DNA from: Antedon mediterranea
Taxonomy: Eukaryota; Echinodermata; Crinoidea; Comatulida; Antedonidae
NCBI RefSeq assembly: GCF_964355755.1
Contig: NC_092677.1
Location: forward strand, 2,175,001 to 2,239,000
DNA length: 64,000 nucleotides
Direction of reading: 5' to 3'
Numbering within the stretch: the stretch's first letter is position 1; each line of letters starts with the position of its first letter. The translations under genes were made by a program, and so were the position numbers. This document shows, piece after piece, positions 56,338 through 64,000 of the stretch. A model generated the notes under the pieces. The model was not told the origin of the DNA, searched no databases, and was given only the letters and a program-made list of their open reading frames with translations.

Positions 56338-56659
56338 ACACACAGTTTGAACAAAAACAGATATTTTAGAAGGATAGGCAGGAAGGACATTTGTATGTAC
56401 AAATTATATAAATTGATAAAAATTCAGATATTTAAGCATAATTGTTTAAAATATAATTATTTAATAGTGATTTTATATTTTTATAGCAAACAATTTTTAG
56501 CATTTAGCAAAAAATTATAACTATATATCTATTATTATGGAAGTATAACACAGTGTGTTTGCATGACCTGGCCTACAGATTCTTTGCAGGGTCAAGGGGT
56601 CAAGGGGTTGCAGGCCTGCCGTCATATTAGATGTGAACAGGAGTAGGTGATGGTTAAAT

Positions 56660-56760
56660 TAACATTCGTAGTTGTAGTCTTATGGTAATATGAAGCATCC
56701 CTACCAATCTCAGAGGCATGGGTTCAAATCTCTCTGATGTCAGGATTTCTGATTTTTTTA
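56660..56760 (+). repeat. Possible tRNA-derived SINE
   Basis: TAGTCTTATGGTAAT resembles an A box and GGTTCAAATC (56721-56730) a B box, about 40 bases apart. A 3' segment GATGTCAGGATTTCTGATT recurs at 56860. No second full copy in the window, so this is tentative. Confidence 0.35.
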
Positions 56761-56965
56761 AATGCACTCACTAAGACTATGCATGTACAGAACATGTTCT
56801 ATAAATAGAATGAAATAGTTAAAGTAAATTACAAATGCTTTGGTTGAAATCCTCTGTGATGTCAGGATTTCTGATTGTAAAACAATGTTCTGCAAACCGA
56901 ATGGGATAATTAAATAAAATTGAGTTTGTAGGTAATAATAATTTTATTGAATAAAGTTATGTATC

Positions 56966-57162
56966 TTAAAGGACAACTTGACCGAGGACAATATTTTAAC
57001 AACGTATTAGGGATTTGCTGTTTGAAGTCACAGCAAATTGACGGCGACGGCTGTACGACGAGTGCGTGCTGCGATATCCTTAATCTTGCGATGGGTTCTG
57101 AAATCATATGTACATCCCTAATACGTTGTTAAAATATTGTCCTCGGTCAAGTTGTCCTTTAA
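56966..57162. mobile_element. TTAA-bounded fold-back MITE (197 bp)
   Basis: Left TTAAAGGACAACTTGACCGA, right TCGGTCAAGTTGTCCTTTAA; the perfect inverted arms extend about 50 bases through CAATATTTTAACAACGTATT. TTAA on both sides is the target site. The perfect arms imply a young insertion. Confidence 0.95.
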
Positions 57163-57980
57163 TGTTCTGCACTGTTACATAAACGTACCATATAAAATGA
57201 GCTTATCTGCATAATATTGAGGCTGTTAGAACTCAAATGTAGGTACTTAATATTTTATACAAACGCTTAAAACTGATTATTAGTATTTTACGATGTTTAT
57301 ATTGTTGATAAATTAGGCTGAATTGCTCTCAATCCTTTCCTAGCTGTACGCACTTTTTTCCCACTCACGCAATTACAATGATATTTATTTTTTCTTATGA
57401 TTGTTGTGGTTTTACTTGCAAGTCAGTATGGTATTTACTTTATACTACGTTTTTGGTGCTTTCTATAGACAATTGTTTTTATACAAAAATGTGTATTTTT
57501 GCTAAGGTACATTTTGAAAGAATTAACTGTAATTAAATTTAAGTGTTACATTATTTTTATTTTTCGGACCTTGCTTTTATAAGTACTTTATAAATATTAT
57601 GTTACAAAAAGTAAATTTGTTTTAAATTATATTATACCTAACATAGGCCTAAATATCATATTTTATACCATAGCCAGGAATGTTTTGTACGTTTAAAATG
57701 AAAAATATATGCGGTTCCTCTGTCACAATTTTTACAAAATAACCTAAACAAATTTATATTTGTAATAAGAGAGTTTCAATGTTGAACCTTTTTTTTATAT
57801 ATTATAATATTTTTTGTAATTTATACCTGCAAACCCAGATTTAAATAAAAATTGCATATGCTAGTCAAAATAGAGCTACTGTATGATACATGGACAATTT
57901 GTTTTGTAATATTTTATGTATAAATTATTATAGCATAGCACATATGTGTTCATATTTATTATTATTGTTGATATAGTCTA
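57163..57980. other. Intergenic, no gene seen
   Basis: Very AT-rich DNA with no supportable open frame, RNA gene or repeat. Confidence 0.6.
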
Positions 57981-60900
57981 CTAATAATAGTTATAATAAA
58001 TACAATTATATTTCGTAGATGAGTTTATCGTTTTTGTTATTTCTGTGACATTATTAATATTTATCAAGAGAAGGACGATTCCAATAGTAATCAAAATTGT
58101 CCTGGGGGGGGGGGATAATTGTCCTAGGGGACTATTGCTACTTTTAGATGATATCCCAGTTGTTCTATCAACTCGATATATGCGACCATCAGACCAAGCT
58201 GTCCAGTACAGGTAGTTTCTATAAATTTCAATTCTAATCGGATTGTTTGCAGCACGAAGCCTTATGATCGTTCTTCTGTTAGACCCGTCAAGGTTAGCTT
58301 CCTCAATTACGCCCAGTACGTAATCACACTAATACATCTTTCCATCTGAAATATATAAAAGCTGTAGTGAATAGCGGATGTAGTCTATTTAATATTTTTG
58401 ATAATAATGGATGTGCGGCTACTTGCCCTCGTGTAAAATTGTAACGTGAGCAGTTTTAAAACTTATGAAAGTGTAAGTTTAACATTGAACCAAATTACTG
58501 AGAAATTATCGTGTTGTTTAATAGTATAATAAATGGTTTAATCTAATTACTAAAATTGAGTTATTAAATGAATTTAAATTCTTGTATTAAATGTATGAAA
58601 AAATATCAATAATTATTACTTTCCTAATTCATTATTAAAATAGGTAAAGTATGTTGTTAATGCATTAATAATACACGTTTACGTAATAATCGACATGGAT
58701 ATATGAAGATAACAATGGAGAAATATTGCATAACGGTATCATTAGAGAGTGACATACCCGTTAGTTGTGTCTATCTCAATTGCATAATGGCCAGCTTAAT
58801 CCTGTGCCAATCAGTGTTCTTCTGTTTGATCCATCCAGATTTATTACTTCAATTCGGTTTAGTTCATTATTTGTCCAATAAAGCTTTTTCCCATGTCCAT
58901 CAACGGCTAAACCATACACCCCTTAAAAATGATGAAAAATTAAACACGTTGTAATCACAAACTATTATAAACAATCCAACTACAGCTATGTTATAGGGTT
59001 TTATAAAGACAAACCCGTCTTTACACACATTTTAAATGTCCAACCCCTCAAAAAAGAGTATGTATGTATTTAATGTATGTTAGAAGATCTACAGTAATAA
59101 AACTGTCTCATATAAACTAGAATCGTACTCCAAATTTAATTGTTTGAGGACATGGTTTTGAAAAATATGCTTACCTGACATGACAGAGTATGGAATATAT
59201 TATTATTTGACAGAAGAGAGCCTTTGGCAGCAGAGAAATTATGAACTTTCTAAATTTTCGGTTTTGATAGACTATATTAATTACCATTTATGTGCAGATG
59301 TTTAGGTGGTCTCCTAACGACTAATTTTGCTTCATTTCCATCATGATTTAACAATAAAACAATGTAGGATGTGGTTCAACAATTAAAAATTCTGAAGAGT
59401 GCCTATTTGTACTATGATAAGCATACACAATTTAAACAATTGCTACCAAAATATAAAGATGTCTAATATTTTTAATATTATTAATATTTTAAAATAAAAA
59501 CTAAACAGACTAAATATTTTTTCTTACCATTATTTTACATTTGACAAAAACACTTCATGTTGGTTAGTGTCAAATGAATATCGTTCAAAGGTTTGCTTGA
59601 CGTCGTCTTTCCAGTATAGTGTAGATGTTGTTACATCATAACCAAGATACCGTAAAAATTTTTTCAAATGGCTCAACAACAACATTTATTCAATATTCAA
59701 TATTTTACCAAGTTTATGGGTTAAGATACACAGAAGCCAAACTGGCTTGTCTTTGTAGTCCTAAGCATAAACATAAACCATATTATACGGACGCATTACA
59801 TTGACAAAAAAAGACATTTTGAGACAGAAAAAGAAAAAAACACAAACACAACAAAGTGATATTGAGTTAAATGTTTACAACCCCAATTTTGCAGTAGCAA
59901 TAGTAGCTAGCAATATGTTTCAAATATCATCTTTTTAATATTGTACTTTAGCATAGGGAGTGAGGTCATGTGATTTTGTTCTAGAGTAGACTGGAGTTTA
60001 TTCCAGTAAGTTGGTCCTTCAATAAAAATTGATCTTTTATTAATTTCTAGTCTACTGTGTGGAATATATATCTTATTTGCGTTTCTTAATGTCTTTAAGC
60101 GATCAGTTTTAGGGTTTAAATCAATCAAGTTGTTTATAGGGATGGGAAGTTCCTGGAGATGATATTTGAACATAAAGCATGCAATTTGAATTTAAAAGAC
60201 ATAAATTCTAGGAGGATCATAGTAGTTGGCGACAAATATAATATCATTTGTACGTAAAAACAATAACGTTTAATAACGTTTAATTATAATATCAGTAATA
60301 TACAAAAAATAATAATAACCCTGTTAACAAAATCTATTAATCTGTATAGTTTATTATAACCTTATTAGTTGATATTTACACAATCGAAAATTCAAATTTG
60401 TTATAAATCAGTATATTTCGAATTACGTTATTGAATAAGTATTAAAAGTATAATAATCATTCAATAACAACACGTCTTACTTTGTTCTTTCCAGTGTTTG
60501 TAAGTCATAATACATCCTTCGGGATCATAACTATAATCTTCACTTCCAACCTCTAAATACAATAAGAAAACTAATTATATTAAAAAGAGATGATTTCATG
60601 TTAGACTTACTATTTTGTTTCGGCTACTAGCTTAACATAAATCATTTGAAATCAGATTTTTTTCGAGAATATGTTACATTATTAACATGCTCATCATCAG
60701 TTCAGCTATTGACATGTTCATTTCATTTTTCATTTCTTTATTCGACAACAAGCGGTCCAGGGATTGCGACAGCAACAGAGCGCCATAACACATTTGTGTC
60801 CGCAATCCCTGTAACATACAACTTAATACAAGTTAAAAATGAATATAAAATATACAGAATATATAAAAAATTGAATTAATTTGTATTACTGTGGTACACA

Positions 60901-61455
60901 ATTTAAAATACACTTACTGTTATATAAGTATTAATTATTATTACTATTACCACTAAACACTGTTATTTTTAGGGCTTTAGAATATCGGTGTAAAGTAGTA
61001 GCAACTTCTTCTTCTTTACTTCTTCTTCTTTATTGTATCAAACATAATTAATCAATACAAAACTATACTTAAATAAAAGTAATTCTTTAAGTTGTTTAGA
61101 GAAAGCAAATCACAGACTATTACATATCAGTCACCGTTGTTGGGATCCAGAGTAAGTCTTATTGAGTGATAACCTGTTGAAGCAGAGTCTATTTAGAAAG
61201 ACTTATTTTACTCAAAGATGATAAATCAAACTTGGGTCCAAGCACTGTGCATTGGATCCGATCACTAAGTAAGCGTAGGCCCCTTACTGTATTTTGTATC
61301 CATCATACATTGTTCTTCACCTTAATAACTACACTTAAGACACACGTTAACAATATTAATAATTATTTACCATTATCCGTGGTTGGCAAGACCGTATGCC
61401 TATCCCCAAAAACATGGGAGTTGATCACCAGGTAAAACCAAGCAAAAACAATCAT
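57981..61455 (-). pseudogene. LDL-receptor class B (YWTD) repeat protein, broken
   Basis: Reverse-strand exons: 61371-61455 encodes a signal peptide (MIVFAWFYLVINSHVFG); 60481-60552 joins it in phase; 59528-59670, 58780-58922 and about 57981-58345 encode YWTD beta-propeller blades (LYWKDDVKQTFERYSFD; GKKLYWTNNELNRIEVINLD; ANLDGSNRRTI and LYWTAWSDGRIYRVD). Such propellers occur in LRP, nidogen and related extracellular proteins. Three lesions are seen: an extra base near 59531-59534 giving a stop before the donor, an extra base near 58784-58786 giving a stop after WPLCN, and TAG at 58329-58331 where the blade's Trp is expected. A LINE fragment abuts the third exon. Sequencing indels could explain two lesions. 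Confidence 0.72.
59670..60230 (-). mobile_element. LINE fragment (reverse-transcriptase C-terminus and 3' tail)
   Basis: Frame 59907-60173 reads NKIYIPHSRLEINKRSIFIE then GPTYWNKLQSTLEQ, the pattern of the C-terminal region of non-LTR retrotransposon polyproteins (RxRTxxGxxSxxFxGPxxWNxLP). A 3' tail ends AATAAATGTTGTTGTTGAG near 59670. It is 5'-truncated, as usual for LINE insertions. Confidence 0.7.
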
Positions 61456-61489
61456 TTTTGTCTTCAGTTCAGTTGAGTAAGTAAAGTAA

Positions 61490-62715
61490 TACGCTAGAAA
61501 TGGTTGATGTATACACATCACATACAAAGTATACGTTTGAAATGGTTTATTTTACCAAAACAAATATTGAAGTAGGCCTACGAATAATTATGTATAATTC
61601 AGACAAATCGAATAATGTCACGTGATGTTTAATACATTTCTGATTACTATGCCATCTTTATCCTATCGGCTGAATTAAAATATTAAGTCAATTGTTTTTA
61701 TTATTGATGAGAGAACCCGTTTTATAAATTATATTGCTTTTAAAACATCACACTTAATTCATTACTAGTACTACTAAAAGCCACTATGATAAGTGTAAAG
61801 TTGTGTTTGTTGATACAAATTCACAATTGTTTTACAATAGGCACCAAAGAAGCGGGCCCCATATTAATATTACAGACAGACAGTATTTTAACATTGCCTT
61901 TATATATTTCTTTGTTGATTTATTGTCTTAATTATACCAACCAAAACAAATGTCCATTTTAAATTGGACCAATACAATTTTTTGAATATTTAAATAACAT
62001 ATATATAAATTAGGCATATACTTAAAATATATAAATTCGCCAACAATCTAAACTTCACACAGACCATTTGCACGTGAAGCGACACGCGACAAGCGTCAAA
62101 TCGAATTAGCGACACGCGACAAGCGTCAAATCGATCGCTTCAAAAAGTTGCCCAATCAGATTTCACGTCGTGCAAACGAAACATTCACTTTCGATTTGAT
62201 TTGCCGGCGACGGACAGGAACCGTGCCGGCAAACAGATAAAAAAACAAATACCATAATAATATTGATATTAACAATTATATACAGTCATTCATGTTATCC
62301 TGTATCCATTCATTTTTAGATGTACTGTATAGCACATACAAGTATAATACGCTAGAAAATGGTCGATTTTACAAAAACAAATAATGAAGTACAAGGTCTA
62401 CGAATAATTATGTATAATTCAGACAAATGGAATAATGCCACTAATTACTATACCATCTTTATCAAATTGTCTGAATTAAATTATTAAGTCATTGTTTCTA
62501 TTATTGATGAGAGAATCAGGTTTATAGATTATACTGCATTAGGCCTACTACTAGTACTACTAAGCCACTATGTGTAAAGTTGAATTTGTTTGCCTCTTTG
62601 TCAGACTTGCTTGTGGAGTATTTAATTAAGAGGACAATCACCAAGTAGGTCTATCAAGAAAATAAGTGTACAAATTCACAATTTACAATAGGCATCAATA
62701 GAAGCAGGTCACTAA
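61490..62715. repeat. Direct duplication, two diverged copies
   Basis: 61490-61870 and 62349-62715 share ACGCTAGAAA, CTACGAATAATTATGTATAA, TCAGACAAA.GGAATAATG and TATTATTGATGAGAGAA in the same order. Copies are well diverged with indels. The interval between them holds the 62079 element. Confidence 0.85.
62061..62240. mobile_element. Degenerate inverted-repeat element
   Basis: Contains the direct repeat GCGACACGCGACAAGCGTCA at 62079 and 62110, then TTTCACGTCGTGCAAACGAA and CGATTTGATTTGCCGGCGAC. Word use resembles the 38459 MITE (CGAAACAT, TTCGATT, GTGCCGG), but the ends are not clean. Confidence 0.5.
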
Positions 62716-63200
62716 TTACATTATACATACATGGCAAAAAATAAAGACACTCACATAATTATAATCTTAATCTTTACATTTCGCTTAAGTCCCTGGTGTG
62801 CCCTTTTTTTGTGGGACCACCACCCCATCCAACCCCACTAACTTAAATAATGGCATACTACTTTGGCACACATGTTGATTGTCTATTATGTAACCAATCA
62901 AGAGTGAGCCCTCAATTGTTCAACTTTTATTATTTTGGACACTTTTTAAATTACCAGAAATACAATACAACATATACAATAGTATTGACTATATTAGTTA
63001 ACAGTAATTAACATTATAATAAACAACAATAATAAGCAAATTTTAACTTTTCTTTAGTTAGAAGGTAAAGGTAATTTTAAATACAATTTTGGGTCTGAAA
63101 GGTATAAAAATTACAATTATAGCATGAACGTCTGGTTACAGAGCCTACAAGCGAAAAACATCGATCCAGCAGAAGTCGATCTCGCGACGATTTAACAAAC
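62716..63200. other. 5' flank of POLR2H
   Basis: AT-rich; GGTATAAAAA at 63101-63110, about 90 bases before the ATG, may act as a TATA box. No other gene seen. Confidence 0.45.
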
Positions 63201-63273
63201 ATGTCGGGTGTTTTATTTGAAGATATTTTCGATGTAAAAGATATTGATCCAGATGGTGTTAAATTTGACAGAG
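63201..63273 (+). CDS. POLR2H: RNA polymerase I/II/III subunit RPABC3 (POLR2H, RPB8), exon 1
   Basis: The first 24 codons plus one base of RPB8, a small subunit shared by all three nuclear RNA polymerases that folds as an OB-like barrel. [20 protein letters not shown] then KFDR is the highly conserved N-terminus. The exon ends at donor GTAAGC (63274) in phase 1, as expected. Exon 2, beginning with the VSRLHC-equivalent, is not in the remaining 727 bases, so the gene continues beyond the window. Confidence 0.93.
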
Positions 63274-64000
63274 GTAAGCTGAAGATTCTCTTTTTTAGAC
63301 ATAAATGGCAGTGAAAAAAGTATTCCAAACAAAGGACACTTCATAAACATGCCCAGACATGCTGAATTCATGGGGGCCGCCATGTTTACGCCTATTGAGT
63401 GGAATGGTGATTTCGCTGTGGTGAGCATTGCGAATTGCGGTATGTGGGCCTAGCCTAGTGGCCTAGCTTATTGTAAGGCTTAATATCCTAGCATTTTAAA
63501 TAATATTGTGTTGTATGACTAAACTAAATTATGTTTAAAGACCTTGACTACATGAACAATGTTTTTTTTATGTATTTAATTTATACATGAAGTGATGTTT
63601 GATTATTGGATTGCTGGTGAGTGGTGGCAGTGCAGTGAATAGTTAGTGAAATAAAAAAGCTGGGCCTAGGCCTACTTATTTAGGCCATGGGCCTATTTAG
63701 TATGAAAAAAATAAAAGGCTAGTTTCTCTACTCAAAATCAAAGCCAGCCTGAAACTGTGCAGAGGATCAGAGCCAACCCTTCCAAAACAACCAGCAACCA
63801 TTGCACACTGGTTTTTAAAAATTCATTTAATTTATATTTGAAGTTAAGCAAAAACATTGAAAAAAAAAAGCAAAATTATTAAATCAGGCCCGATAAAAAA
63901 GATATATTTTATTATTTCAGATGTTCCAACCCTCTTCCGAATATTAATAAAATTTCCCAAAATGTATATTTTTATTTATTAATACTGATTTAAACGTGTC
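63274..64000. other. POLR2H intron 1 (continues)
   Basis: No second exon seen. The open frame on the reverse strand at 63213-63428 is not recognised. Confidence 0.6.

Overview
The window is nuclear DNA of a marine invertebrate animal. It is AT-rich, with spliced genes bounded by GT-AG introns, many short inverted-repeat transposons and many minisatellites. The gene set (a cilium protein, a UBASH3 homologue, a death-fold adaptor, apolipoprotein-D-like lipocalins) and frequent AGGCCTA-type words suggest an invertebrate deuterostome, probably an echinoderm. That last step is an impression, not proof. Genes were reconstructed by joining exons whose splice sites and phases agree.

Layout. 1-1100: duplicated tRNA-like sequence, TA microsatellites and a hammerhead-like motif. 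1.1-15.5 kb: three tandem secreted lipocalin genes on the + strand (4322-5788, 10190-11231, 13904-15463). The first two lie in a duplicated block of about 5 kb that includes promoter and upstream DNA. 17.0-21.8 kb (-): SDHC, membrane anchor of respiratory complex II, with introns full of repeats. 23.5-24.4 kb (+): CKS1/CKS2-type cyclin-dependent kinase subunit, divergent from SDHC. 25.4-35.3 kb (-): complete 16-exon CFAP91/MAATS1 gene, 1,022 codons. 36.5-37.1 kb (+): two-CARD adaptor. 39.0-41.4 kb (-): unrecognised 395-residue protein with Cys pairs and a C-terminal coiled coil. 42.6-56.1 kb (+): complete UBASH3 (TULA) gene, 634 residues. 57.98-61.46 kb (-): broken LDL-receptor class B (YWTD) gene with a LINE fragment beside it. 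63.2 kb (+): first exon of POLR2H (RPB8), which continues past the window.

The genes do not form one pathway; apart from the lipocalin cluster they are unrelated neighbours. What unites the window is its mobile DNA. One MITE family (about 110-205 bp, ends TAAAGCTCTGTCTACAC) has at least 17 copies, mostly in introns. A second family (ends AAGCTTGGTTCCCACT) has seven. Several elements are bounded by TTAA, and a third family is rich in CTGCAG.

The most informative observations are: a 69-bp tandem repeat in SDHC that copies a real exon end and 5' splice site and was later split by a 965-bp element with a 9-bp target duplication, confirmed by the array period; a MITE whose terminus supplies most of the 5' splice site of an SDHC intron; a 22-copy array with a six-unit higher-order pattern; and a 2-kb intronic array that stays open in the UBASH3 reading frame.
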